In this document: positions 23,858-35,552 of the stretch, piece after piece
Position numbering within the stretch: the stretch's first letter is position 1
Layout of the letters: every line of letters begins with the position of its first letter
Origin: Bettongia penicillata ogilbyi
Lineage: Eukaryota > Chordata > Mammalia > Diprotodontia > Potoroidae
Direction of reading: 5' to 3'
Length of the DNA stretch: 64,000 nucleotides
Assembly: GCA_023548195.1 (NCBI GenBank)
Contig: JAJHZJ010000252.1
Coordinates: forward strand, 5,888,242 to 5,952,241
The notes under the pieces: generated by a model
What the model was told of the DNA's origin: nothing
Databases searched by the model: none
What the model saw: the letters and a program-made list of their open reading frames with translations, nothing else
Made by a program: the position numbers and the translations under genes

Positions 23858-24039
23858 TTTTCTTCATTGTGACCTTCCCTACTCTCCCTTCATCTCCAAC
23901 CCAGTGGAAACAGAATACCTGGGTCCCCTGGTTCTGATAAAAAGTTCTTGACTTATCTTGTTGGGCCAAAGCCTCCATGACACTTCACAGTGATCTCCTC
24001 ACTATGCATCTGAAAAGGTACTTTTCCCAACCCCATCCT

Positions 24040-24135
24040 CACCCCCAGCTTCTCAGCACCTTTATGTATGATTTGTTCCTACCTTGCCTGTATTTTTATC
24101 CCAAGTGCCTGGCATATAGTAAGTGCTTAGTAAGT
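24040..24135 (+). mobile_element. L2 3' end
   Basis: TTTTTATCCCAAGTGCCTGGCATATAGTAAGTGCTTAGTAAGTG is a mutated L2 terminus. Confidence 0.65.
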
Positions 24136-24336
24136 GCCCTACCTGACACCCCTCCGGTGCTACTGCCCCCTCCAACTTGTATTCCCAGTTGCAATTTGGG
24201 TCCTTGATGATAGCTACTAGTTTCAGATTCTAGAGGTAACCCTGGGGGGTGACTGCTCCTGCTATTTTAGCTCATAAGTCATTCCCACAATTCCCATTAA
24301 CAATCAGGCAGTGCATTTAATTAGCTTTCAGCTAAT

Positions 24337-24600
24337 TAATCTAAGATAGTACATAGTAAATATAGTAAGATAGCATAATTAAGATAGTATATAGTTAGAA
24401 CTATATAGTAAGTATAGTAAGACAGTATAATTAACCTAAGATAATATATAGTAAGAGCTATATAATAAGTATAGTAACATTGTACAATTAACCTAAGATA
24501 TATATATATACACATATGTATGTATGTTTGTAGTATACATAGTGTGTATATATAGTAAATATAATAAGATAGTAGAATTAACCCAAGATAGTACATATTA
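24337..24600. repeat. AT-rich diverged tandem repeat, unit about 60-65 bp
   Basis: Recurrent AA(C/T)CTAAGATA, GTATATAGT(A/T)AGA(A/G)CTATATA, TAAGTATAGTAA(G/C)A and TAATTAACC modules, about four irregular copies. One copy is interrupted by a TATG microsatellite. Confidence 0.7.
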
Positions 24601-25480
24601 AGAAGTTAGCACAAAACATTCATTCCCCCAAAACCTGGAACTTATGTCCCATAAATAGTGTCCATGGAAAAACTGGGCTCAAACAGAGTACAATGGTAGT
24701 GAAACATACGTGTATAGTATACATGTGGCAAAGGGTGGCTGATCACTTCTGGTATTGCATGGTCTAGAAGACTTCATCCACTTTGTAAGTCATTACAAGG
24801 TGCCCCTAGGATGTAACATTTCTGCTGATGGGCTACTCAACTCTCATCTCAACGTCTTCTCTTTCCTTGAGCTCCTTTTCAGTGAATACCTTTCTCTGCA
24901 GTGAGGGGTCACATTCCTTGAGGCTGCTTCCTTCCTCAAATGACTATCTCTGACCTAAGGGATGTTTCTACTCCCAGCTGGATGCATTGTCTCCCACTGG
25001 CCCATTAGCACTTATAGTATAACAGAAGGATTCAGGGAAGAACCAAGCCCCCTCCTTCCTTTCTACCTCCCAACTACAAAATCAAGCTTGAAATCCTCAA
25101 GCACTGAATGACTCACTACTTTTATATAGAAGAGAAGTGATAGGGCTTATTCAGTCAATCACAAGCTATTCTGTGTGGTATCATCTTCTTTCAGCCTATG
25201 GCCAAGGAACTAAGATCCGCTCAAGTTGATGAGGGATTTATTCATCATACATTGTTGTGGAGATGTAGAAAAGTTCTTTAATGCCTGCTTTATACTCTGT
25301 GAATACATTCAATGACCTTACTTGACTACATCAGCCAAAGTGGAAGGAAGCTTCCTCCCTGATTATCATTGGACCTTCTGTGATTATATCAGCTGAGCTA
25401 GGGATGGGGGAGGAGAGAGTAGGGAAGGAGAATCACAGGGTGGTAGGTGAACAGTGACAGAGGAGTGGAATGCTAGCAAC
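24600..25480. other. No recognisable feature
   Basis: Non-repetitive-looking intron; no exon signal or family match seen. 25480-25560 weakly resembles an antisense MIR. Confidence 0.45.
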
Positions 25481-25789
25481 AGAAGATCATCTATCCAATT
25501 CTGTCATTGTACAAATGAGAGAACTAAGCCAAGAAGAGAAAATGGGGTCATATTCAAAGACTGATACTTTCCCAGCAAATTGTGAAAGCGTGAAAGCTTG
25601 AAGTAGTACTGAAGTCCCATGTCTCACCTCTACGCTCTAGGATGGCAGAGAACTGGACTAAGGGTGACCACCCTGGAAGATTTCAAGACTCATAGGAAGC
25701 AATTGCAAGACCTAATTAGAGATCAGCTATTTGTCTCTCGGGTTTGGAGGGTCCTGGAGGACCTCAATTTCTTCTCTAATTAAAATATA

Positions 25790-25870
25790 AATAGATTGTA
25801 AAAATATTTTCAATGTCTTTCACATAGTAAACATTCCATAAATGTCAAATTGACTGATTAACTCCATGTT
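25790..25870 (+). mobile_element. L2 3' tail
   Basis: CAATGTCTTTCACATAGTAAACATTCCATAAATGTCAAATTGACTGATTAAC. Confidence 0.5.
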
Positions 25871-26079
25871 CTGTGAAGAACTGTGAATGATTTAATCCAA
25901 TCACAGGATTAAAAAAAAAAAACAAACAAAATACCAGGGTATTTCTCTCTGTCTGATTCAAACCCAATTCCTTTCACTTACTGATCCAGCCACATTGTAT
26001 CACTGTGAAGCATCAATTTTTTTTAGGGGAGGGGGAGAGGGAAAGAATCACTAGATCTTTAATTGGAGAGCCTTGTTGT

Positions 26080-26310
26080 CCAATTATATCCATTTCTCTA
26101 TGGCCCCATTTGGGGGTTTTTGGCAAAGATACAGGAGTGGTTTGCCTTTTCCTTCTCCAGCTCATTTTACAGATGAGCAACTGAGGCAAACAGGGTTAAG
26201 TAACTTGCCCAGGTTCACAGAGCTAATAAGTGTCTGAGGCCACATTTGAACTCAGGAAGATGAGTCTGGCTGACTTTAGGCTCCCACTCTATGCATTATG
26301 CTGCCACCTA
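26080..26310 (-). mobile_element. Marsupial SINE (THER/MAR-like), near full length
   Basis: GGCCCCATTTGGGGGTTTTTGGCAAAGATACAGGAGTGGTTTGCC, CCTTCTCCAGCTCATTTTACAGATGAGCAACTGAGGCAAACAGGGTTAAGTAACTTGCCCAGG, GCCACCTAGCTGCCCA. Confidence 0.9.
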
Positions 26311-26632
26311 GCTGCCCACTGTGAATTCATAAGAGTAGGTAATTCCTCCTCCCTCAAAGCAAAGCAACCCAATTTCGCAACTGAAGGTCTTAGAGAGATG
26401 CCTGGGGGGACGGAAGGTTGATTTTTTTTGTCCTGAGTCACAGGACAAGCATGTAACAGGTGAGATTTGTATAAAGTTCTCCTTGATTCAGAGGTCAGCT
26501 CTCTATTTTCTTTGCCAAGGCTGACTCTCTTTTCCTGATGAAAGTTATTTCCTGTCCCCCAGCATAAGGAAGACTGTTTGGGTGTATTTTATCATTCATT
26601 TTTAGACAGATAATTTTTAAAGGTAGAATAGT

Positions 26633-26858
26633 AGTAGGCAGTTGGATGGTTCAGTGGATAGAGCAGTAGGCCTGAAGTCAAGAAGACCTAAGTTCAAATG
26701 TGACCTCAGACACTTACTAGCTGTATGTCCCTGGGTAAGCCACTTAATCCTTTTACCTCAGTTTCTTCATCTGTAAAATGAGCTAGAGAAGGAAATGGCA
26801 GAATCTTTGCCAAGAAAGGGACATGATGAGTCAGACACAACTGACTGACAACAGCCAC
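26633..26858 (+). mobile_element. Marsupial tRNA-derived SINE, full length
   Basis: GGCAGTTGGATGGTTCAGTGGATAGAGCAG, GACCTCAGACACTTACTAGCTGTATG, AAAATGAGCTAGAGAAGGAAATGGCAG, GAGTCAGACACAACTGACTGACAACAG; A-rich tail. Confidence 0.85.
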
Positions 26859-27276
26859 AAAAATAATAATAAAAAATAATTAAAATAATTAAAAAATAAT
26901 AGGATAAATCCCCTCAACAAAATTATAACCATTTCCCATATGCACTTAAGTTAGACATAAGAGCTACTAGAATCCAGTAAACATTTGGAATGATCCCACT
27001 CTTCTTTCCTCACAAATATGTGTTCTCTTCTCTTGTGCCTGGCTCCCTTCAGGTCTAGGAAATCAAGACTGGTGATAAACTGGTGACAGGAGAGAAAATA
27101 AAAGTGAAGAATGGAAAGTCATCACAGCATCACGAAGGCAGCTAACACTGAACATCTGCTGACTGGTTGAAAAAAATTACAACCTTAAGATCTGCAATAA
27201 TAATATTTTAATTAAAAATGCTTGAAGGCAAACTGTGCAGCATAAGGACAATTATGAAAATAAGAAAATAAATCTT

Positions 27277-27913
27277 TGGCCTACCCTCAAGTACAATCGC
27301 CGGGTATAATTTCTTGTATTAGTAAGCACCCCAACATACAAGGTGAGGGAGGAGGGTGCTATCACAGTTTCTTTAATCTGCTTCTCTAAAAGGAAAGGCA
27401 ACTTTCGAGGGGTTAGCAATCACTTTCTTCAAGCACAGATATCAGAGAAAATCAAAGCACAGAGAAATCAAAGATCAACAGACATGGCTTCCTCTGTGTG
27501 CCCATAATCAATATATATATCACAAATTAACAGACAGGTCCAACTGTCTGACCACAGTTACTAGAGAGGGAAGCTGGGGTGGGGGGGCCCGCTTAGCAGC
27601 TTCCCAGAGTCTCTCATCTGGCACACAAACCTTCTTCCAAAATTTAAGCCCCAAAGTAAAACTTCAGCCTCAGAATATTTATACATTTTTCAGAGCCAGA
27701 GGGCATGACCCTCTAACCCAGTGTCTCAAAAGAAACAAACCAAAGGTACTTGGGATCCTCCTACAAAACAACTCCCCTAATCAAGTTTCCCTCAATGGGC
27801 AGGCCCATCCATGAGCGGGGAAGATCCTCCTTAATCAACTTCAAATAGAGAGGCATTATACTTCTTGATGTAAACCAAAAACAGCAAAAGATCCTAATTT
27901 GATTGCCATTACA
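27277..27913 (-). mobile_element. Solo LTR (endogenous retrovirus), copy 1
   Basis: The minus strand begins TGTAATGG and ends near ...GGCCA. It has a TATA box TATAAATA at 27676-27683 and an ATTAAA polyadenylation signal near 27375. It aligns along most of its length with 29830-30372 in the same orientation (shared AGAGCCAGAGGG, CCAACTGTCTGACCA, TTCTAAAAGGAAAG). No retroviral genes adjoin it. Confidence 0.6.
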
Positions 27914-27939
27914 TTTCTATACTTGCTCATAACCCAGAA

Positions 27940-28110
27940 TCATAGATATTAGAACTGAGAGTAACTTTAAAAATTTAGATCTAGGTCCTCATCTTACAGT
28001 TGAGTAAACTAACACACAGAAAGGTTAAGTAGATTGTGGCTACTAAGTAGTGGAGATGGAACTTGAAACCAGGAGTCCCGGTTCTTCCTTGCTCTGTCCT
28101 TTCCATAACT
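27940..28110 (-). mobile_element. MIR-like fragment
   Basis: GAATCATAGATATTAGAACTGAGAGTAACTTT, CTCATCTTACAGTTGAGTAAACTAAC, GAAACCAGGAGTCCCGGTTC in antisense order. Confidence 0.55.
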
Positions 28111-28980
28111 CCATGACTTCTCCATCACTTACTGAAGATAATCTCTTCACAAAGCTTCTACTCAGTGACACATTGCTAGATTAAGGTATGGATTTTGATC
28201 TTCCAAAGACTATCGGATTCCATTCTTTCAACAGATAATGACTTCCAGTGTTAATTAATGGCAGGACATGACAGATAGATACACACACACTTTTTTTTTC
28301 CCCAGATTGAAAGAGGGGGCATTATTTAACTCCTAAAATAGTGGAAGGCTATCTGGAAGTTCTTTGACAATCTTCACATAAAACGATTTATTCATTTTGT
28401 GTCTTATACTCCCTCAAAGATAAAGTAAAGAACAAGAGATTATATGCCACAAGGCAATTGATCAAAGAGAAAGGTGGGGTTCCTCACACATTCTATCATC
28501 TTGAAGTGTCAAAGCTGTCACTTATCCCAGAATAAAAAATCAAGTCATCAAATATCTACTTAAGATTAAACCACTATTGCACGGAATACAAAGAAAGCAT
28601 GCGGAGATTTAGTTAGTTGTTACAAAAGTGCATCCTCCTTAGATCAGAGATGTCTTCTGCCAAAAATTTTAGCAGTAAATGTGAGTCGTCCATTGCCAGT
28701 GTTCAATGCAACAAAGAGGACAAAGATGCCATATGTAAAGATATCAATTAACTCACCATACCAAGCATATCAAACTGTATCTAAATTCTCCGGTCTCAAA
28801 CCAGTTTGGACACTGAATTATTTGAATTCTTTCCTGACTTGGGGCATACATTATTTGCCCTTTGGATCGTCTACAATTCTGACCTATTCTTCTAGACTCC
28901 CAAATGTACTTCTTCCCTTGAGACAATATACCAAAACTTTTGGAATACATGGAAAGCAGTAGAGGAAATATTATATCTCT
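28110..28980. other. Unclassified; holds a 93-codon open frame
   Basis: 28681-28962 (+) is open for 93 codons (MSRPLPVFNATKRTKM...). An 85-codon frame overlaps it on the other strand. I recognise neither product, there are no splice or promoter signals, and the length is within chance range. No repeat identified. Confidence 0.35.
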
Positions 28981-28999
28981 AAACACTTTGATCAAAAAA

Positions 29000-29825
29000 A
29001 TAAAAAACAAAATGATGAACTAAGTATGCAACTGAAGAAATTAAGCAAGTCAAAACCCCCAATTAAAAGCAAAATATAAATTCTGAAATTCAAAGATGAG
29101 ATTAATAAAATGTAGAACTAAAAAATCATGGAATTTGTAAATAAAACTATATTTCAGAAGAACTAATAAAATAGGTAAAACATTAATTAATTTGACCTAA
29201 AAAAGAGAAGAAAAACCATATAAAATTGATAAAGTAGCTCACAGTAAATAGAAAGGAAAATAAATTATTAAAAATTCTTTTCCCAGTTATATGCTGACAA
29301 ACCTGATAAATGAAATGTGTATACTTAAAAAAATAAGATTAGCTTGCAAACAAGAGAATTTAAATGACTCAGTTTCAGAAAAAGAAATTGAACAAGTCAT
29401 ATATGAACTCCCAGAGTAAAAAATATTCCAGGATCAGAAGGATTTGCCAATGAATTCCATCAAATTTTCAAAAAAACAATATTAATTCCTATATTACAGA
29501 ACTACTTTTTGACTAGGAATATTAGAAATACAAAAGACACTCCTTTCTATGATATAAATATGGCATTAATACTTAAGGCAGAAATATAAATCAAATAAAG
29601 AAATCCATAGATCAATATCTTTAATAAATGAATAAAAAGTTGCTGCATGAAATATTAGCACAGAAGTTAGAGAAACTTGTTAAAATGATTGTACTCTGAC
29701 TGGACTGAAGTTATACATGGAGTACAGGGTTGCTTCACTATTAGGAAAACTAAACACAATAGACCATATTCATAACAAAAACAGTTAAGAAGCAAATTAC
29801 ATCAATAGATACATAAAAAAAACTT
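29000..29825 (+). mobile_element. L1 ORF2 fragment (reverse transcriptase region), decayed
   Basis: Broken reading frames carry L1 RT landmarks in order: a Lys-rich region upstream; a segment like SEKEIEQ-I-ELP at 29380; a GSEGFANEFHQIF-like block (cf. PGPDGF--EFYQ) at 29430; DTPFYDINMALILK at 29545; IDQYL/NK at 29610; and MQGWFNIRK-like sequence at 29715. It stops abruptly at the solo LTR starting near 29830. Confidence 0.75.
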
Positions 29826-29829
29826 TTGC

Positions 29830-30372
29830 AAACATTCCTATTTGCATACACAGGAGGGTCTGCTGTACAGGTTCTTAGATCTGTTTTTCTAAAAGGAAAG
29901 CAACTTTTGAGGAGTCAAACATTCTTTTTTAATTACATTCACCAGCAGAGAAAATACAAGTGGAAAAATAAAGACAGGGCTTCTAATTGTCTGAACATAA
30001 GCAATACAAACATCACAGATCAATAGACAGATCCAACTGTCTGACCATTGCATACAAATATAGTTACCAGAGAGAGAAGCAGCAACATCTGGATTTCAAG
30101 GCAGGAATGGGGCGTGGCTACCCAGAGTCTCATCAGGCACAGGAACCTTCTTCCAAAGAAGCCCCCAAAGCAAAAGTTCACCTCAGAGTATATACACTTT
30201 TTAGAGCCAGAGGGTATCGTGAACCTCATGACCCAGTGTTTCATTAGAAATTAACAAAAGGTATGGGCCTTCCTGCAAAACAAGCCTCCCCTAAATAAGC
30301 TTCCCCCAATGGGCTCCAGGTGAGACCTATTAATGGGCAGGGAAGATCTAACTCTCATTAACATTGCACTAT
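29830..30372 (-). mobile_element. Solo LTR (endogenous retrovirus), copy 2, diverged
   Basis: Same family as 27277-27913. Shared stretches: CTAAAAGGAAAG at 29890, TCCAACTGTCTGACCA at 30031, TTCTTCCAAAG at 30150, AGAGCCAGAGGG at 30203, and a TATATA box at about 30189. The divergence between copies is too great for the two LTRs of one provirus, and the DNA between them is L1 and MIR, not retroviral. Confidence 0.6.
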
Positions 30373-30689
30373 TAAAATCTGATCTGAGCAACTTGAATTC
30401 ATCAGAGATGGCCAGGAGTTCTCTCACTATTTCCTTACTTGTCTTGGAAACTGGTTCCGTATTAGTGGCTTCTAATCTGCTTTTTCTAGTGTAAAGATTA
30501 TTCTCCTTTTTTTTCTGAAAAAAGAGGAAAAAAAAGAATTGAGTAGCTTGCCACTTCTCTCTTGTCAGTTTTCCTAGCATCATCCATCCCATACAAAGAT
30601 TTTCTCCTTTCTACAATGATTGCTTTGCTTTCAAAATAACTAGGAAAATGAACATTCTTTTGTTGACCTTACTGTGGGATTTATATGCG

Positions 30690-30860
30690 TGTATGTATAG
30701 CTATCACTTATCATCTATCTCTCTATTTTTATATCTATCACCCATCTAACATCCCTCTATCATCTACCAATCATCCCTCTAACTTTCTCTATTACCTATC
30801 ATTTCTCTCTATCACCTATTATCTCTATCACCTAGCTGTCTGTCTGTCTATCTATCTATA
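30690..30860. repeat. Degenerate TATC/CATC tetranucleotide tract
   Basis: Runs of CTATC, CATCTATC and CTGTCTATC with many interruptions. Confidence 0.75.
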
Positions 30861-30867
30861 TTGTAAA

Positions 30868-31095
30868 CAGCTAGGTTGGACTGGGGGTCAGTAAGACCTA
30901 AGTTCAAATGTGGTCTCAGACATTCACCAGCTGTGTAACCCTATAAGTTACTTAAGCTCCTTGTGCTTCCTCAGTTTCCCCATATATAAGAGGACGATAA
31001 GAATAGTACCGACCTTCCAGCCTTGCTGTAATGATAAAATGAGATAAATATTTGTAAAGCACACTGCAAACTTTAAAGCACTATATAGTTATATA
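30868..31095 (+). mobile_element. tRNA-headed MIR SINE
   Basis: AACAGCTAGGTTGGACTGGGGGTCAGTAAGACC, CAGCTGTGTAACCCTATAAGTTACTTAAGC, ATTTGTAAAGCACACTGCAAACTTTAAAGCACTATATA. Confidence 0.8.
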
Positions 31096-31849
31096 TATGT
31101 ATATGTGTGTGTGTGTGCAGATAACTAGTTAGATATCCTATAAATCTGTAGCATTTTATATAACATCTCTATCGATTTTATCCTTACTTGGCTTTTAACT
31201 CATCATCACATGATAGACTCTTCTAAATTTAGGAAGATTCAAGTTACACTCCTAAGTGAAAAGACTTGCAGTAGAACACTTCAATCAGGAAACATTCTCA
31301 AAGGGAAATCTTTGATTCCTATAATATGTAAATATACTGTCCTCTCTAGGAATTTACTATTTTTAATTCCAATTTCTTAATTTGGTTATTTTTCAGCTCA
31401 AATTTGGAGCATCTTACATATTTTCTACTAGCGTGAATGGAGAAAATACTTGGATCCTCATGTTTCCTGCAAACCTTTTCTTTTCATAGTCTATTCCTTA
31501 TGGTTCGGTCTTTAAAATAGATCGGTAAAGGTGATATGTTCTGGGCATTTTCACATGTTCAGCATCAACTCACTCAGGCATCTAAGCTACGTTGCTACAT
31601 TTTCTCTCATCTTGCAAGTGAAACAAGGTCATTGGAAATGGAGGCAGCATCCTAGCTTAAAGATGCAGAGCTTGACTAATAGCAGAGGCAAGATGGACAG
31701 CTGTACAAAATGATAGGTTTAGGGATGGAAGGTGAATAATCATAGCATATGTCCTGAATTACAAGATATTCCACTGCCATCCTTATTGATACTGATTCTG
31801 AAAAGTACTCACTTTTTTTTTGGACTTTAACTCAGTTAAATAAGTATGG

Positions 31850-32176
31850 CATTCTCAGGCATTAGAGTAGGCCTGGGCCAGTAAATATTTAACAACTGGT
31901 TCTCTAAAAACATGTAATATACTTTTAAGCTTAATCTGAATTAACAATTTCTCCATAGCTTTCCTAAGTGTAGACTACACCGAATCCACTTGGCAGTAGG
32001 TAGGGGCAAAAATTAAAATAGGTTTAACTTCTTTGGGCTGCAGATAGGTTAAACTAGAGACAGACTGCCGATGGTTGGTTGCGGTGGGTCGCGTGACAGG
32101 GGAATGCACAGTGGCAATACCGTATTTTTCTTGGCAGGCCTCAAGTGGCCCATGGGCCATATGTTGTACAAGCCTG
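31850..32176. mobile_element. hAT-like DNA transposon fragment (tentative)
   Basis: The right part TCAAGTGGCCCATGGGCCATATGTTGTACAAGCCTGG resembles the ...GGCCCGCGGGCCATATGTTG..CCCTGG terminus of hAT-Charlie elements. No target duplication could be matched. Confidence 0.4.
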
Positions 32177-32204
32177 GTCTAGAAAATTACCAAAGCAATA
32201 AATC

Positions 32205-32360
32205 AGGGGTAGAAAGGTGGTGCAGAGGAGAGAACACTGACTCTGGAATCAAGAGGACCTTATTTCAGATCCAGCCTCAGACACCTTGACACTTGACTAG
32301 CTGTGTGACCTTAGACAAGTCACTTAACCCCGATGCCTTGCCCACAAGCAAACAAACAAA
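32205..32360 (+). mobile_element. Marsupial tRNA-derived SINE, 5' part
   Basis: GAAAGGTGGTGCAGAGGAGAGAACACTGACTCTGGAATCAAGAGGACC, GACTAGCTGTGTGACCTTAGACAAGTCACTTAACCCC, then an AAAC-rich tail. Confidence 0.8.
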
Positions 32361-34700
32361 ACCAATAAATCAGGCCTTGATTTGTAGCATTTGGCAGTTT
32401 TCAAGGTACAAATGCTTACCCTAAAAATTAACAATTGACTCATAAGCCAGTGGTTGGCACCTGCCTGCAATAGAGATAAAAAGACAAAAGAAAAACATTG
32501 ACTGCCCTTAAGCAGCTTACACTCTACTGGGTAAAACATACTTTATTTTCATGTAACTAAGCTATTCAGGGTCAGGAATTAAGTTTGGCAGTACAGGAGA
32601 CCTTGGAGACTACAGCAATGATAGGTCAGCAGTATCTAATCTGTGTCTTCCTTGATTCCTTTTAGAAGGCTTGTAATATAGAATTTTGTAATTGCAAGTG
32701 TTAGCCTTCCTTTGTGAATGCAAACAAAAGATCATTGTTTGTGAAAAATGACAAATGAAAGCATGCATATATAATTAGTAGTAATTAGTAATCACCTGTC
32801 AACCTATCAGATAGATGCAAGATTACCACACATAAAAAGTGCTGAACAAAAGACCCTTTACAAAAATTAATCTTTTCACTGGTTCTACAACATGCTTTAG
32901 AGTCCAAAGTTCCAGATGGTAAAGAGTTAAATCTGAAATTCAGGCCATAAACAAAATTTGTCACCTTTGTTTTACCATCTTGCCCCTTATGAGTTCATGA
33001 CCACCTAAGCAGAGGAATGAGCCCCCCCCCCCCCCCCCCCCCCCCCCCGCCCCGGCTGTGACACTCAGATCCCAAGCAAGGTCATAAGAAGAAGCCCCCA
33101 TCTCTATGAGAATGGATCCAAAGTCAACTGTGGAGTGAGATGGCATTTTTTATTTCCACAAGTCTCATCCAAATTTATTATATATTGTTCTCCAAAATGT
33201 GGTATGAGCAGAAATAGATTTCTGGGAGATGACTCTCACATGACCAGTAGAAATCAAAGGGGGAAACCATAAATGAATGCTCAGAAGTAAAAGCTGGAGT
33301 TGGATCAAGAATCTACCTTCTTCCTACCAAAATTTTTGAGCAATTTTTGTTCTGAAAGTTGTTTCTGTTAAAGGATATTAAGCTTTCCTTGGTAGGAACA
33401 AACCATAAACCCTATAAGTAACTAATAAAAGTGGGGACTCTTGAGAGCTAGACTAAATATTCTACAATAAAATGATATTGGTCTTCACCCTGATGGGACT
33501 TCTCATTAGATCTCCTAAGTAGGTAGACCTTTTAGATTACCATTCTCTCTGTATGGTCAGATGTCCTTAGTCTACTCCTGGAACTTTTCTTGAAAGGTCC
33601 TAGGAAAGTGCAGTTGCAAATCGTTATCAAATAAAAGAATAAGGAAAGAAGGCTTGTTGGCCAGAACTTAATACAAAAGAAGAGTTAATGGAAATGCTGT
33701 TTGGAATGACTGAATGTGTTAACGTGTTCAACAATAGCACCTGAGTTGGACAGGAAAGAAAACTAAGCATTTGTCAGAGCAAACCAGAGAAAAGGTGCTC
33801 AGCATATGATCTGTAATTATAGCATCAGGGCAAAGTCAAGATAAGTTACTAGGTATTTAATAGCAAATTGCACTTGAATATCATTGACAGACATTCAGAA
33901 AACAAAGAGGGGTAAGGAGTAGGATTGGGGATAAAATCTACCCCTTTCCCATTTAAGACAGGCAATGTTCCCTTTTCTCAGCTTAGTATACCCAGAGAAA
34001 GAAATGTCAAATAACAGAACCAAACTATTTGCAAAAGTACTTGGAGAAACTTGCTTCTGTCTATTTCAGAGTTTTAACTATTTAACAGTCAGGGATAGCT
34101 CAAAATAGCACTCAATTTAATGTGGAGAACTTGAAATGGAAAAAAAAAGAAATCTTGCAAGTAAAATAGTCTTTTTTTTTTCCCTTCCCTCTTAAGGGGC
34201 AAAAAATTTTGTTTTTGTACCTTTTCCTGAGTCTTTTTAAATGAGATGAATCTTTTCCCTAATGAAATTAGATACAGTTAAAAATAAATGTAGCTTTTCA
34301 CTACTAGGGTTTCCTCTGAAATATCTGCTTGGAATTGGAGGCTTACTTAAGTGTGAGTTGTTTTTTTTTTTTCTTTTCCCTCTTGATCTGGTCCACCAGG
34401 AAGGAGATGGGAAAAAGAAAGAAGAAAAAAGCAGGAAGAAAGACTTTTGTACTTCCAGAATTTGTTACTCTGAGAAAAAGAAAAAGTTATGATCTCTTAA
34501 GAAAAATATTATTAAGAAAATAAAAATAATAAATAATAAAAAATAATAAAATAATCATATTTGATTGGGTTTTAGTGAGCACAAAGTTGAGCTTTGATGA
34601 GACTGTTATATACAAGGTTTTGTACTAATGCTTATCTGTATGCATTTCACTATGGACTTTAAATTGGGAATAAAAGCTTTTGAAGATGTTTACAACCATC
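32360..34700. other. Mostly unclassified intron
   Basis: Apart from the C-run at 33022 and T-runs near 34170 and 34361, no repeat or exon is recognised. Confidence 0.4.
33022..33048 (+). repeat. Poly-C tract (27 nt)
   Basis: Twenty-seven uninterrupted C, followed by GCCCCGG. It is G-run on the minus strand (sense for LANCL3). Confidence 0.9.
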
Positions 34701-34709
34701 CTACATTTT

Positions 34710-35060
34710 TTGTTTCTTTCTCTGTTTCTGTGTCTTTGTCTCTGTTTCTCTCTCTGCCTCTGTCTCATTCTGTCTCTGTTGCTTCCTCTTTTTCTGTTTC
34801 TGTCTTTGTGTCTTGGTTTTTCTCAGCCTCTGTCTTATTCTGTCTGTTTCTTTCTCTGTTTCTGTGTGTCTCTATCTCTGTGTGTCTCTGTTTCTCTCTC
34901 TGCCTCTGTCTCATTCTGTCTCTGTTTCTTCCTCTTTTTCTGTTTCTGTCTTTGTGTCTTGGTTTTTCTCAGCCTCTGTCTTATTCTGTCTGTTTCTTTC
35001 TCTGTTTCTGTGTGTCTCTATCTCTGTGTGTCTCTGTTTCTCTCTCTGTCTCTGTCTCAT
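34710..35060 (+). repeat. Pyrimidine-rich 146-bp tandem repeat, about 2.4 copies
   Basis: The landmark CTCTGTCTCAT recurs at about 34756, 34902 and 35048, exactly 146 bp apart. The unit is almost all T/C with some G (TTTCTGTGTCTTTGTCTC-type). The first two units differ at only a few positions. The tract continues as CT/CCCT-rich sequence to about 35190. Because stop codons need A, all three plus frames stay open; these are not genes. Confidence 0.85.
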
Positions 35061-35552
35061 TTGGTGTCTCCCTTTTTCTCTCCTTCCCTCCCTTGCTTTC
35101 CTTTTCCCCCCTCCCCTCTTTCTCTCCCTTTCCTTTCCCCCACTCTCCTCTTCCTCCTGTTCTATCTTCTCTCCCTCCCTTTCCTTCCTACAATTTTATA
35201 TTATAATGCATGAGACTTACTTATATTCAAGATCAATGACAAACCTTGCATCTAATGCATACGGGAAGTTTCATGTTTCAAGCCTATGGGGCCAGACAAC
35301 AGTGGGAAGAGATAAAAGTAAAGCATCATATCAGACATCCTGACTTGGCTTTTTACCACCTGTGTGACCTTAAAACAGTTCACCTTTTTGGGTCTTTCTT
35401 CATCTTTCAAACAGGGAATTTGAACTACAGAATCAGGCAGTATGGTATTGGTAAGTGTCAACCTTGGAGTCAGAAAGGCATGGGTGCAAATACCAGCATG
35501 ACATTAACTCCTGTAGAACTTTAGATGGTTAATAATAGCTAACATTTATATA

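Noticed and set aside
24337..24600. CRISPR-like array
   Set aside because: The unit is irregular and AT-rich, with no conserved direct repeat of constant length and no unique spacers; the genome is vertebrate.
27277..30372. Two LTRs as the ends of one provirus
   Set aside because: The LTRs are too different from each other, and the sequence between them is MIR, unclassified DNA and L1, with no gag, pol or env.
30251..30592. 113-codon minus-strand frame
   Set aside because: It crosses the 5' boundary of the solo LTR and a poly-A/T run; no recognisable domain.
34628..35343. Overlapping frames of 192, 177 and 176 codons in all plus phases
   Set aside because: By-product of an A-poor pyrimidine tandem repeat; the products are Ser/Leu/Val/Cys low-complexity.
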